Below are positions 43,744 to 52,556 of a stretch of 64,000 bases of DNA, piece after piece (the first letter of the stretch is position 1; the number at the start of each line of letters is the position of its first letter). Source of the stretch: Fibrobacter sp. UWH4 (GTDB lineage Bacteria > Fibrobacterota > Fibrobacteria > Fibrobacterales > Fibrobacteraceae). The position numbers and the translations under genes were made by a program. The stretch is from assembly GCF_900142475.1 (NCBI RefSeq), contig NZ_FRAY01000005.1:124001-188000 (forward strand), read 5' to 3'. The notes under the pieces are model-generated. The model did no database searches and was not told the origin of the DNA. It saw only the letters and a list, made by a program, of their open reading frames with translations.

Positions 43744-43828
43744 TTTTAGTCGGTAAATTTTCTCAATTTTTCCGTTTCGTGCGTGTATAGAAGAGAGGGA
43801 CATTTTTTGTCCCGAGGAGGTCTCTTCT

Positions 43829-44539
43829 GTGAAATTCATTCGGAATGTGGAAAATTTTGTGTTCGGCGCGGAATGCCTTGGCTGCGGCCAGGCGTCGGGA
43901 TATCTGGATCCGTGGCTGTGTCCCGATTGTGCCGAAAAGCTGAATCGCGAATCCAAGGCGGTCGTATCCCCTGGACCCGATGCGTATAGCCTCTTCCCGA
44001 TGCGGCCCCTGACGCGCCGTCTGGTGCATGCGCTCAAGTACAAGGGAATATCGGGGGTGGCGACCTACCTGGTTCGACATTCGTCGGTTGTCGGCGGGAC
44101 GATGGGGGCGGAACTGGCCCTTTTGCCGAGGCCGCTCCACTTTGTTCCCGTGCCACTGCATAGGGCGAGATTCAGGGAACGCGGCTACAACCAGGCCGAG
44201 ATGATCGCTTCGGCGCTCGCCGTGGTGACGGGAGGCAAGGTATGCAAGTGGCTTCGCCGTAGGAGCTTCGTGGTTTCGCAGACCAAGTTGTCGAAAGAGG
44301 AGCGCGAGCGCAATGTGGCGTTTGCATTCGAGGCGCGGCTCCCGCGGAATTTGCCCGGACGGGGAACTGTGGTGGTGGTCGACGACGTGTTTACGACGGG
44401 GGCGACGACGGCGGCCTGCCTTGACGCTTTCGGACGGGATTTCCCCTTGCCGCTCAAGGTCTGTACATTGTTGTACGACGAGCCTGCGTCGGTCGTGGCG
44501 GACTATGCGGAGGACTGCCAGATGGAATGGGATGTTTGA
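43829..44539 (+). CDS. comF: ComF-family amidophosphoribosyltransferase-like protein
   Basis: 236 residues. A zinc-ribbon-like N-terminus ('CLGCGQ' and 'CPDC') precedes a type I phosphoribosyltransferase domain with the PRPP loop 'VVVVDDVFTTGATTAACL' and 'RARFRERGYNQAEMIA'. ComF proteins take part in DNA uptake in competent bacteria; the reaction is unknown. GAGGAGG lies upstream, though rather far from the ATG. It may be transcribed from rodA onward, since no terminator is seen between them. Confidence 0.9.
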   Translation: MKFIRNVENFVFGAECLGCGQASGYLDPWLCPDCAEKLNRESKAVVSPGPDAYSLFPMRPLTRRLVHALKYKGISGVATYLVRHSSVVGGTMGAELALLPRPLHFVPVPLHRARFRERGYNQAEMIASALAVVTGGKVCKWLRRRSFVVSQTKLSKEERERNVAFAFEARLPRNLPGRGTVVVVDDVFTTGATTAACLDAFGRDFPLPLKVCTLLYDEPASVVADYAEDCQMEWDV

Positions 44540-44577
44540 GTCATCCTGGAGCGTAGCGACGGGATCCAGGGATGATA
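44540..44577. repeat. Dispersed repeat (GTCATCCTGGAG...CGGGATCC family)
   Basis: 'GTCATCCTGGAGCGTAGCGA' continues to 'CGGGATCCAGGGATGAT'. Its reverse complement matches part of the 92-bp tandem unit at 54489-54975. Confidence 0.75.
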
Positions 44578-44591
44578 TAAGAAGCCGACGA

Positions 44592-44622
44592 AAATAAGAA
44601 AAGCTCCCTAGAGGGAGCTTCT
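44592..44622 (-). terminator. Terminator of tRNA-Ser
   Basis: AAGCTCCCTAGAGGGAGCTT hairpin; read on the minus strand it is followed by TTCTTATTTT. Confidence 0.85.
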
Positions 44623-44624
44623 AG

Positions 44625-44705
44625 CGGAGGAAGAGGGACTCGAACCCCCAAGCCTTACGGCGGCGGTTTTCAAGACCGCTGACTTACCAATTAGCCTATT
44701 CCTCC
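44625..44705 (-). tRNA. tRNA-Ser (anticodon UGA)
   Basis: Read on the minus strand: acceptor GGAGGAA/TTCCTCC, D-arm GGCT...AGTC, anticodon stem GCGGT/ACCGC with loop CTTGAAA (anticodon TGA). A class II extra arm (GCC-GTAA-GGC) and T-arm GGGGG-TTCGAGT-CCCTC follow. The discriminator is G and CCA is not encoded. The long extra arm confirms Ser. Confidence 0.95.
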
Positions 44706-44791
44706 AGGGTTTCCCAAGGATAGAAAATTTAGGGCTTTTCTGTCAACTCAAGTTGGAAAAACCTATAAGTTTATCTAGATTTTACATTGTT

Positions 44792-45904
44792 ATGACGGAG
44801 TTTGATCAAAGACAGGCTGTAGAGTCACAGAAAATTCTGGACCTATTGTTCTCTTACATGCCCAAGATTGCAGCCGAACGCAAGATGGACAACTTGCTGG
44901 TGCTGATGGCCGATTTGGGACGATCCATTGTGTCGGCTGATCGCTGCTCCCTGTGGCTGATCGATGAAGACAGTGGCGAGCTGTGGACCAAGGTGGCCCA
45001 TGGCGTAAGCGAACTCCGTATTCCGCGCGATGCAGGTTTTGTCGGTTATTCCGTGAGGACGGCGGAACCCCTCTTGATCGAGGACGCTTACAAGGATCCC
45101 AGGTTTGATCACCGTAGCGACGAAAAGACGCATTACCGTACGACATCCGTGATGACTGTGCCCCTGCTGAATTCCATGGGGCGCGTGATGGGTGTGTTCC
45201 AGGCTATCAACAAGCAGGGCGATGCGGCGGTATTTTCGACGCAGGACCTGGAACGCCTGGCGCTCACTGCCGTGTATTCTGCGAAGACGGTCGAATCGGC
45301 GATGCTGAATGCCGAACTGGAAGCGACCCAGCGGGAAATTATCCATATCTTGGGTGAAGTTTCCGAATACCGTAGTCAGGAGACGGGCGACCACATCCAG
45401 CGCGTTGCCGAAATTTCCTACATGTTGGCGAAGTTCTTGAAGATGCCTGCCGAAGAAGTGGAACGCATCCGTCTGGCGGCTCCGATGCACGACCTGGGCA
45501 AGGTGGGCATTCCCGACGCGATCCTCAACAAGCCGGGGCGCTTTACCGACGACGAATACGCCGTCATGAAGACTCACTCCGAAATCGGCTACAAGATGCT
45601 CAGCAATTCCAAGCGCAAATTGCTTCGCTTTGCGGCCTCCATTGCGCGTTCGCACCATGAGCGTTGGGACGGCAAGGGGTATCCGTTCGGTCTTGCGGGC
45701 GAGGCAATTCCCCTGGCGGGTCGCATCTGTGCCGTGGCGGATGTCCTGGACGCCTTGTCGAGTCCCCGTTGCTACAAGCAGCCTTGGCCTGAAGAAAAAG
45801 TCAAGGCTGAATTCCAGAAACAGCGCGGCGGACAGTTCCAACCGGAACTGGTGGACGTGCTCATCGACCACTGGGACGAAATTTACGGACTCTATCGTCA
45901 TTAA
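44792..45904 (+). CDS. GAF-domain HD-GYP phosphodiesterase-like protein
   Basis: 370 residues from the Met at 44792 ('MTEFDQRQAVESQKIL'). GAF sensory domain about 25-180 ('SADRCSLWLIDEDSGELW', 'MTVPLLNSMGRVMGVFQAIN'). The HD-GYP domain (about 190-370) has 'ETGDHIQRVAEIS', 'HDLGKVGIPDAIL', 'KTHSEIGYKML', 'HHERWDGKGYP' and 'ICAVADVLDAL'. HD-GYP proteins hydrolyse cyclic di-GMP or related dinucleotides. All metal-ligand motifs are present, so it is likely active. No membrane segment, so the GAF domain reads a cytosolic signal. Monocistronic. Confidence 0.93.
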   Translation: MTEFDQRQAVESQKILDLLFSYMPKIAAERKMDNLLVLMADLGRSIVSADRCSLWLIDEDSGELWTKVAHGVSELRIPRDAGFVGYSVRTAEPLLIEDAYKDPRFDHRSDEKTHYRTTSVMTVPLLNSMGRVMGVFQAINKQGDAAVFSTQDLERLALTAVYSAKTVESAMLNAELEATQREIIHILGEVSEYRSQETGDHIQRVAEISYMLAKFLKMPAEEVERIRLAAPMHDLGKVGIPDAILNKPGRFTDDEYAVMKTHSEIGYKMLSNSKRKLLRFAASIARSHHERWDGKGYPFGLAGEAIPLAGRICAVADVLDALSSPRCYKQPWPEEKVKAEFQKQRGGQFQPELVDVLIDHWDEIYGLYRH

Positions 45905-45913
45905 TCCCTGAAA

Positions 45914-45941
45914 GTCCCCGATAGAATCGGGGATTTTGCTT
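45914..45941 (+). terminator. Terminator of the HD-GYP gene
   Basis: TCCCCGAT-AGA-ATCGGGGA followed by TTTTGCTTTT. Confidence 0.88.
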
Positions 45942-45956
45942 TTCTGGAATGTAATA

Positions 45957-45993
45957 AAAAAGAAAAAGACCTCGATGAATCGAGGTCCTTTTT
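45957..45993 (-). terminator. Terminator of tRNA-Phe
   Basis: GGACCTCGAT/ATCGAGGTC stem; the minus strand continues TTTTTCTTTTTT. Confidence 0.88.
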
Positions 45994-45995
45994 CG

Positions 45996-46068
<73 letters not shown>

Positions 46069-46237
46069 GACTTGGTAGGCCAAATATAGCACATCGTGTG
46101 ACGCTTGTCAAGGGTAAATAGAATATTACTGATTTTTTTTCCTTTTTCCTCAATAATCTTCTAAATTTACTTCTTGGGTGTCCAGGAATAAGACTTCGGA
46201 AATCGGGATTTTCCGAGAAAATTTTATAGGTGGCTTT

Positions 46238-48763
46238 GTGTACTTATTCAAAAAAGTGAATGGCTTTGCTGTAATAGCGGGTCTCGGTTTGGCTTTCGCA
46301 GGACTGATTGCATGCTCTGAGGATACGATATCTTCGGATAGGGAGAAGGATCAGTTGCCCGTAAAGATTGAAACGACGACGGTGGTGGATTCGAACGGGA
46401 ATACCATTACGAGGATTGATACCATTTCCTCGCAAATCGATTCGTCAAGGACGATTGACCCGGTTACGGGAGATACGGTATATAAGTATGATACGCTTTA
46501 TGTCCCTGCGGACACGACTGTCCAGTGGAAAGGCAATTCCGCCTTGGTGATTACCGAAATTTCTCCGGTGAACCTGGACTGGCTCGATGAAAACGGTGAC
46601 GATCCGGGTTGGATTGAAATTTACAATGCGGGAAACGTGGCCGCAAACCTCAAGGGTTATTCCCTTGTCGAAAATTTGGATAAGCCGCGCAAGTGGGTGT
46701 TCGGTGACGAACTGATCGCTCCGAAGTCCTTCCGCACGGTATTCTGCGACAAGAACGACGTGAAGGCCGCGGCGGCCGATAATGGGACTGAATTGCATCA
46801 GCGTACCCATACCAACTGGAAACTGGAAAAGAAGGGCGGCTCAGTCTACCTGATCGATCCGTATTTCGCTATTCGCGACTCGGTGAACTATCCGGAACTT
46901 TCTTCGGGGATGAGCTGGGGCATTGTGGATGGCGGCGAGTGGAGGTTCTTTGAAAAGCCGACTCCGGAGCAGCCGAATACGGCAAGTACGGCATACGAAG
47001 GCGTTGCTCCCAAGTTTAACTTTAGCGGAAACCAGGGTGGTTTCTACAATGACAAGGTTGTCTTGAATGCTCCGACGGGCCTTCCGGAAGGAATGAAGGT
47101 GCGCTGCACCCAGGATGGATCCGCTCCGACCGAAAGCTCTCCCGAATTCAATAGCGAACTGGTCATTGACCATACGATGGTTTTGCGTTGTGCCGCGTTC
47201 AAGCAGGGCCTCTTGACCAAGGATGTGGTGACGAATACGTACTTTATCGGCGAGACGGTGAATATGCCTGTGGTAGCGGTGACCGTGGACCCGAGCTTCT
47301 TCGTGAAATACTACAAGAAGACGAACGGTGGCGAACCCGATATGAAGCATGACCAGATGTATGCTCCGAATGAATCCTACCCGAACGACTCGGGCGAAAT
47401 GGCTGCCCATGTGGAATATTTTGAAAACGGTTCCAAGAGTACGGACAAGGCCTGGGAAGCCGAGGCCGGTATTTCCCTGATGGGTGGCTGGAGCCGTATG
47501 GAACGCAAGAAGTCTCTCGCCGTCGTGATGCGCGAGGAATATGGGGGAACCTGGTTGCATTATCCTTTGTTCGAAACCCGCAAGGGTGTGAACGACAAGT
47601 ACAAGGGCTTCAACCTACGTAACAACGGCAACCGCTTTGTGAGTGACTATTTTGCCGATGCCGTAGGGGGCGCCATTCTTGAAGGAAGCGGCGTGGATTA
47701 CCAGCGTAGCCGTCAGGTGGTGGTGTTCTATAACGGAACATACTACGGCATTCACGATATGCGTGAACGCTACAACAAGAACTTTGTAGAAACGAATTAC
47801 GGAATCGACGCTTCGTCGGTTACGTTCATTAAGCACCTGGGTAAAGAAATTGAGGCGAGCAACGGTTCTATTGACGAATATGTTGCAATGCTGGAATATG
47901 CCGCAGCAAATGATTTTAGTACAAATGACGAAGCGTACGCCTATATGGCATCGCTGATGGATATGGGAAATTTCGCCCGCTATATGCTTGCCGAAATGTA
48001 TATTCATAATGGCGACTGGCCGAACAACAACGTTCGTATCTGGAGGGCTCCGGAATCGCCTCTTTGGAAGTTCATGGTCTATGATCTTGACCATGGCTTT
48101 GACTGGGAATGGGGCGTGACTGGTTTTGGCTCGTCCACGAATATGTTTAAGTGGGCCAAGCAGGGTGGCCGCACGGATGGCAGCTGCTACACGAGTAGTG
48201 ACAATGAGTTTGTTGGTGGCAAGGAACATTGCTTCCATGTCCTTTATGCTCGTCTGATCAAGAATCCCAAGTTCAAGAGTCTGTTCCTCAACAATGCCGC
48301 CGTAATGCTCGAGTCCTACCTGAATGCAGGCAACATTAGGGAAAAGGCGAAGTTCCTTGCGGGCATGCTGAATTCCGAAGATGTTGCCAGGGATATGGAT
48401 GTAGAAGCCTATAAGGAAAGAAGAAGCCAGTATAACCACAGCTTCGATGCGAATGGTGAAAGGCTCGGCCCCTGGGCCGAAGAACGTGACACCAAGTTCC
48501 TGTCCGAAATCCAGAGCGAGTTCGGCGTGAGCGGCCTGGTTTCTGTCACTATTGCCGCTAATGGCAATGGCTCAATCCTGATGGACGGCATGAAACTTCC
48601 GAGCACGAGTTACAAGGGCAAGTTCTTTGCCGGGAACACGATGGAACTGACGGCTCTGCCTGCTGCCGGCGCCGTATTCGCGGGCTGGTCCGATGGTGTT
48701 GCGGATTTGACCCGTACTGTAACGATTGCAGACGGCTTGTCGATTCAGGCTAATTTCAAGTAA
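46238..48763 (+). CDS. CotH-kinase-domain lipoprotein
   Basis: 841 residues from the GTG at 46238, chosen because TATAGGTGG lies six bases upstream and the result is a clean lipoprotein signal ('AFAGLIAC'). The longer frame from a GTG at 46178 lacks a ribosome-binding site. Domains: lamin-tail-like (about 100-190, 'GWIEIYNAGNVAANLKGYS'), a chitobiase/Fn3-like module (about 245-325, 'MKVRCTQDGSAPTESSPEF'), and a CotH domain (about 330-720, 'FNLRNNGNRFVSDYFADA', 'YGIHDMRERYNKNF', 'YDLDHGFDWEW'). At the end is a 'GSILMDGMKLP ... AVFAGWSDG' surface repeat. CotH in spore formers is an atypical kinase; the substrate here is unknown. Monocistronic. Confidence 0.9.
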   Translation: MYLFKKVNGFAVIAGLGLAFAGLIACSEDTISSDREKDQLPVKIETTTVVDSNGNTITRIDTISSQIDSSRTIDPVTGDTVYKYDTLYVPADTTVQWKGNSALVITEISPVNLDWLDENGDDPGWIEIYNAGNVAANLKGYSLVENLDKPRKWVFGDELIAPKSFRTVFCDKNDVKAAAADNGTELHQRTHTNWKLEKKGGSVYLIDPYFAIRDSVNYPELSSGMSWGIVDGGEWRFFEKPTPEQPNTASTAYEGVAPKFNFSGNQGGFYNDKVVLNAPTGLPEGMKVRCTQDGSAPTESSPEFNSELVIDHTMVLRCAAFKQGLLTKDVVTNTYFIGETVNMPVVAVTVDPSFFVKYYKKTNGGEPDMKHDQMYAPNESYPNDSGEMAAHVEYFENGSKSTDKAWEAEAGISLMGGWSRMERKKSLAVVMREEYGGTWLHYPLFETRKGVNDKYKGFNLRNNGNRFVSDYFADAVGGAILEGSGVDYQRSRQVVVFYNGTYYGIHDMRERYNKNFVETNYGIDASSVTFIKHLGKEIEASNGSIDEYVAMLEYAAANDFSTNDEAYAYMASLMDMGNFARYMLAEMYIHNGDWPNNNVRIWRAPESPLWKFMVYDLDHGFDWEWGVTGFGSSTNMFKWAKQGGRTDGSCYTSSDNEFVGGKEHCFHVLYARLIKNPKFKSLFLNNAAVMLESYLNAGNIREKAKFLAGMLNSEDVARDMDVEAYKERRSQYNHSFDANGERLGPWAEERDTKFLSEIQSEFGVSGLVSVTIAANGNGSILMDGMKLPSTSYKGKFFAGNTMELTALPAAGAVFAGWSDGVADLTRTVTIADGLSIQANFK

Positions 48764-48784
48764 TAGCGCTTTGTAAGCATTTGA

Positions 48785-48822
48785 AAAGGAGTGCGTGGTA
48801 TTGAACCGCACTCCTTTTTTCT
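48785..48822 (+). terminator. Terminator of the CotH gene
   Basis: AAAGGAGTGCG/CGCACTCCTTT stem with a T-tract. Confidence 0.92.
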
Positions 48823-48834
48823 AAATTTGGCGCC

Positions 48835-49515
48835 ATGAAAAGCCCCGTACGCAAGATGTTTGACGCAATCGCGGCCCGTTATGATTTTCTGAATCATACG
48901 CTGAGCTGCTTTCAGGATATCCTGTGGCGCCGCAGTTGTTGTCGCGAACTGAAACGGATGCGCCCGGGGAAACGCCTGCTGGACCTTTGCGGTGGAACGG
49001 GCGACTTTGCGGCTACTTACGAGAAATTTAATGGAACGCCCGACGTGGCCGTGCTCGGGGATTTTTCGTTCGGAATGCTGAAGGGGGCTAGGGGCAAAAA
49101 GACCGTTGCCGTTCCCGTGCAGCTCGATGCGATGAAGATGCCCTTTGGGGATGCCTCTTTCGATGTAATCTTGAACGGATTTGGCATGCGCAACTTGCCC
49201 GATGCGGAATCGGGGCTCAAGGAATCGGCGAGAGTGCTTTGCGGTGGCGGTTACCTGCAGGTGCTCGAATTTTTCTCACCGCGCAATGCTTTCAACAAGT
49301 TTTTCTACAGAAGACTCGCACCGCTTTTCATTCCGGTGCTGGGGGCTTTTTTTAGCAAGCGGGAGGCTTACGAATATCTGGTGAATTCGGTGCTCCGTTT
49401 CTTGCCGGTTGCGGATTTTGTCGCCTTGGCGGAATCGAACGGCTTTGAACTGGTGCATGTGAAGCCTTGCTTTTTCGGGGTTGCTTACCGCGTATTGTTG
49501 AGGAGACGGTCATGA
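48835..49515 (+). CDS. ubiE: UbiE/MenG-type quinone C-methyltransferase
   Basis: A SAM-dependent methyltransferase that methylates demethylmenaquinone. 226 residues: 'VRKMFDAIAARYDFLNHTLS' (family start), SAM motif 'LLDLCGGTGDFAATY', 'DAMKMPFGDASFDVILNGFGMRN' and 'VLEFFSPRN'. First of a menaquinone-related run; its stop overlaps the start of the UbiX-like gene (ATGA). mqnB and mqnD, 25 kb away in the window, indicate that the quinone is menaquinone made by the futalosine route. Confidence 0.94.
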   Translation: MKSPVRKMFDAIAARYDFLNHTLSCFQDILWRRSCCRELKRMRPGKRLLDLCGGTGDFAATYEKFNGTPDVAVLGDFSFGMLKGARGKKTVAVPVQLDAMKMPFGDASFDVILNGFGMRNLPDAESGLKESARVLCGGGYLQVLEFFSPRNAFNKFFYRRLAPLFIPVLGAFFSKREAYEYLVNSVLRFLPVADFVALAESNGFELVHVKPCFFGVAYRVLLRRRS

Positions 49516-50126
49516 GCCGATATATTTTGGGGGTGACGGGTGCAAGTGGCGCTATCTACGCTGTTCGCACCGCGATGCATTTGAAACGACTGGGGCATCA
49601 CGTGACGGCCCTGGTGACTCCGCCGGGGAAAGGGGTGCTGCGTTACGAGGAACAGAACTGCCTGTTCGATTATGTGGATGCGCAGCCGGACGTGAATGAT
49701 TTCTTTGCGGAATGTGCAAGCGGCAGTGCCGATTATGCAGGAATGGTCGTGGTGCCCTGCTCCATGGGAACGCTTGGGCGCATTGCGGCGGGAACGTCGG
49801 ACAACCTGCTGATCCGTGCCGCGGATGTGTGCCTCAAGGAACGCCGCCCGCTCATCGTGGTGCCGCGCGAGACGCCCTACAACATGATTCACCTGGACAA
49901 CATGATGCGCCTGACGCGTATGGGCGGTGTCGTGATTCCTGCTTCGCCGCATTTTTACGATCGCCCGAAGACGATAGAAGATGCGGTGGATACGGTGGTG
50001 GCTAAAATCCTGATGCACCTGAAGGCGTTCCCCGAAGAGAATGATGTCGTCAAACCGTGGAAGGGAACTTCGCTGCTGAAGGTGCTTTCGAAATCCACGG
50101 GTAGGGCGAAAGGGAAGAAGAAATAA
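49512..50126 (+). CDS. UbiX-like flavin prenyltransferase
   Basis: 204 residues from the ATG that overlaps the ubiE stop. UbiX makes prenylated FMN, the cofactor of UbiD-type decarboxylases. Motifs: 'YILGVTGASGAIYAVRTA', 'VVVPCSMGTLGRIAAGTSDNLL', 'RPLIVVPRETPYN'. In futalosine-pathway organisms a UbiX homologue (MqnM) acts with the UbiD homologue MqnL; that partner is not in this window. Frame before 49512 lies inside ubiE and is not used. Confidence 0.93.
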   Translation: MSRYILGVTGASGAIYAVRTAMHLKRLGHHVTALVTPPGKGVLRYEEQNCLFDYVDAQPDVNDFFAECASGSADYAGMVVVPCSMGTLGRIAAGTSDNLLIRAADVCLKERRPLIVVPRETPYNMIHLDNMMRLTRMGGVVIPASPHFYDRPKTIEDAVDTVVAKILMHLKAFPEENDVVKPWKGTSLLKVLSKSTGRAKGKKK

Positions 50127-50191
50127 AAAAATCGTCCTGGCCCCTCGAAGGGGGTGGAATCCTGTGCAGGACACCCTCCCGTCGGGCGAGA

Positions 50192-51103
50192 ATGACTGAT
50201 AATCTAGGTATGCTGAAGAAGATTTTAGAATTTGGTCATATGGTGCGCTTTAGCCATTCGCTTTTCGCGATGCCTTTTGCGATTGGTTCCATGTGGGTGG
50301 CGGCTGATGGTTTCCGCGGAATGAGTGTCGCGGAGACTGCGCGGATTGTCCTGCTGATTGTCGGCTGTATGGTGACCGCTCGCAACAGCGCGATGAGTTT
50401 CAACCGCATTGCCGATGCCGATATCGATGCCAAGAATCCGCGTACGGCGAAACGCCACCTGCCTGCGGGGCGTCTGAGCAAGAAATCCGTGGTGGCATTC
50501 CTTGCCGTGAACGGGGTGCTGTTCGTTGCCTTTGCCGCGCTGCTGCAACCGCTTGCGGGTCTGCTTGCATTGCCGGTGTGGCTATTGCTGCTTTCTTATT
50601 CTTACTGGAAAAGGTTCAGCTGGCTTTGCCACTGGTTCTTGGGTTTTGCCATCGGCATGAGTCCGCTCGGAGCCTGGATTGCAATTCGCGGAGAATTTGC
50701 CGTGTTCCCGATTTTCCTGCTTGTGATTCTGATGCTCTGGATGGGTGGCTTTGACATCATTTACGCGACCCAGGACGAGGAAATCGACCGCGCCATGGGA
50801 CTTCATTCGGTGCCCGCCCGTTTTGGCCGCAAGCGCGCTCTGCAGATAGCTTTCTGGAGCCATGTCGCGATGCTTGCATTGTGCGTGGCGTTTGGCGTGT
50901 TCTGGGGAATGGGCGCTGCCTGGTGGGTGGTAACCGGCTTGATGACTGCCGCCATTCTCTATATTCACCTGTTCCGTAAATCCGACGACCTTGACGCCAT
51001 GAACCGCGATTTCTTCTTGGCGAATGTCGCTATCAGCGTGCTCGTGATGGCGGGACTCATCGTGTGGATTTGCATGGGAGGCGATGTCAATGCCCTTTAC
51101 TAA
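50192..51103 (+). CDS. UbiA-family prenyltransferase (MqnP-like)
   Basis: 303 residues with about eight membrane segments. The two Asp-rich motifs that bind prenyl diphosphate are present: 'NRIADADIDAKNPRT' and 'YATQDEEIDRAMG'. It attaches the polyprenyl chain to a ring. In the futalosine pathway the UbiA homologue MqnP prenylates dihydroxynaphthoate, and the neighbouring ubiE and ubiX-like genes fit that role. 66 bp separate it from the UbiX-like gene. The next small gene overlaps its end. Confidence 0.92.
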   Translation: MTDNLGMLKKILEFGHMVRFSHSLFAMPFAIGSMWVAADGFRGMSVAETARIVLLIVGCMVTARNSAMSFNRIADADIDAKNPRTAKRHLPAGRLSKKSVVAFLAVNGVLFVAFAALLQPLAGLLALPVWLLLLSYSYWKRFSWLCHWFLGFAIGMSPLGAWIAIRGEFAVFPIFLLVILMLWMGGFDIIYATQDEEIDRAMGLHSVPARFGRKRALQIAFWSHVAMLALCVAFGVFWGMGAAWWVVTGLMTAAILYIHLFRKSDDLDAMNRDFFLANVAISVLVMAGLIVWICMGGDVNALY

Positions 51104-51323
51104 TGGCCCTTTCAAGAAACCCTTTTCTATCGAAGACAAAATCAAGATGTTCGACCGCATGGGCGCTACCGCTGCCGTGATTGCGCTTGTACTCATTATG
51201 CTGATAGAATCGGGCTATGCAGGCGAATACAAGAACCTCGCCGATATGGGTCTTACCGCGATGATCGTGGTACTGGCAGTTTCGCTCGCCGGCAGTCTTT
51301 TTTATAAGACGCGAAAAAAATAG
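51090..51323 (+). CDS. Small two-helix membrane protein
   Basis: 77 residues: basic start ('MPFTNGPFKKPFSIEDKIKMF') and two membrane segments ('GATAAVIALVLIMLIES', 'MGLTAMIVVLAVSLAGSLFY') with a KTRKK tail. The ATG at 51090 is eight bases after GGGAGG; an ATG at 51084 is too close to it. It overlaps the end of the prenyltransferase gene, so it belongs to that operon. Function unknown. Confidence 0.75.
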   Translation: MPFTNGPFKKPFSIEDKIKMFDRMGATAAVIALVLIMLIESGYAGEYKNLADMGLTAMIVVLAVSLAGSLFYKTRKK

Positions 51324-51329
51324 CGGAAT

Positions 51330-51611
51330 ACCTATAAAGGTTGGTTTCCCACCGTGTTTTATAGGTGCGTTATGCGAGTTTTTTGTGGAGTGTACCTATA
51401 ATTAGGCCTGCGGCAGTATTGTTATAGGTACAATGTTTTGTTTTTGCAGACAAATTAATCATATTCTTTGCTAAAATCTTTCCGAAAAATACCTATAAGT
51501 TGTGCGAAATTGTGTTTTTTATAGGTCGAGCCGATCGTTGTTTCTCTTATATGGCTTCTTTTAACGAGTGCTTTGTACCTATAAGAAAACTTTTTCCTTT
51601 TTTTTATAGGT
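51330..51611. repeat. Array of eight ACCTATAA half-sites in alternating orientation
   Basis: Four inverted pairs ACCTATAA...TTATAGGT: 51330-51366, 51394-51429, 51491-51526 and 51577-51611, with inner spacers of 21, 20, 20 and 19 nt. Pair 2 extends to TGTACCTATAA/TTATAGGTACA and pair 4 to GTACCTATAA/TTATAGGTAC. Pairs start 64, 97 and 86 bp apart. The sequence between arms is not conserved. The array fills a 331-bp gap between the 3' ends of two convergent genes; no ORF is seen in it. Confidence 0.95.
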
Positions 51612-51654
51612 ACGTTTCAAAAAAATGGGATTGAATTTCCGTGATTCACGGTTG

Positions 51655-52554
51655 TTAGATTTCCAGGTCGGCGCTATATACGGTTTCGACCGTTCCGTCG
51701 TCGCATTTGAATAGCAGGCTTCCGTCGTCTTGCATGTCGAGGATGGAGCCTGTTTTTTTGATGGCGCCTTCGCCGCTGTCGCGGTTCTGGTCGGTGCAAT
51801 GGTTGTTGACGACAATCGTCCCGCGGGCGCCGATAAACTGGTCCATGCGCTTCCACGCGGCAACCCACGGGCGGATGCCGAAGGCGCGGAACTGCCCGAC
51901 GGCACGTTCAAGGTTCGCAACAAGCATTTGCAGTAGCTTTTCGCGGTTGATGCGTTGGCCGCAGATATCCTTGAGGGTCGTGACGCTGCGGCCCAGGTGC
52001 GCGTAGTCGCCGGGGGAACTGTTCACGTTGATTCCCACGCCCATGCTGATGGCGGGTATGTTTTTTGCCGCGGTTGAATACTGCGCACCGTCCGATTCCC
52101 TCTTTTTGATATAAACTAATTCGGCGAGTATCCCGCAGAATTTGTGCTTTCCGCAAAGGATATCGTTGGGCCACTTGACGGAAACTTTCCCGATATTCGG
52201 GTTACCTAGCCCCTGGGCGTGGGCGTCGTCCTGAAGCCCCTTGAAAATTTCTGCGAAAGTAAGTGCTGCCACTTGTGTAATTTGTGGTGCCGAGGCGAGC
52301 GGGATTCCGTCTAGCGGAATCAGGATGTTGAAGTAGAGGTTGAGGCCGGCAGGGGAGTCCCAGGTGCGATCATGGCGGCCGCGGCCTGCCGTCTGCTTGT
52401 CGGCGACCATCAAGGTTCCAGGGGCAATTTCTCCGGCTGCGGCGCGGGCCTTCATTAGACTGTGGGTGCTTTCGAGACTGTCGAACAGAAAGGCGGGGGC
52501 GTTTCCGAAACCGCCAAGATGCCAGTCGCAGAATGGTCGTTCGGGGCTGAACAC
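51655..52554 (-). CDS. birA: Biotin-[acetyl-CoA-carboxylase] ligase
   Basis: Attaches biotin to carboxylase carrier proteins. 299 residues, with the biotinyl-AMP loop 'KQTAGRGRHDRTWDSP', 'LNLYFNILIPL', 'VKWPNDILCGKHKFCGIL' and 'MGVGINVNSSPGDY'. There is no N-terminal helix-turn-helix, so it is the non-repressor class. The start is GTG, directly after the TAG of the upstream gene, so the two are coupled. Confidence 0.94.
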   Translation of the reverse strand: MFSPERPFCDWHLGGFGNAPAFLFDSLESTHSLMKARAAAGEIAPGTLMVADKQTAGRGRHDRTWDSPAGLNLYFNILIPLDGIPLASAPQITQVAALTFAEIFKGLQDDAHAQGLGNPNIGKVSVKWPNDILCGKHKFCGILAELVYIKKRESDGAQYSTAAKNIPAISMGVGINVNSSPGDYAHLGRSVTTLKDICGQRINREKLLQMLVANLERAVGQFRAFGIRPWVAAWKRMDQFIGARGTIVVNNHCTDQNRDSGEGAIKKTGSILDMQDDGSLLFKCDDGTVETVYSADLEI

Positions 52555-52556
52555 GG

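Noticed and set aside
51330-51611. CRISPR or plasmid-type iteron origin
   Set aside because: Repeats are only 8-11 bp, alternate in orientation and have unequal spacing; no cas or replication initiator gene is nearby.
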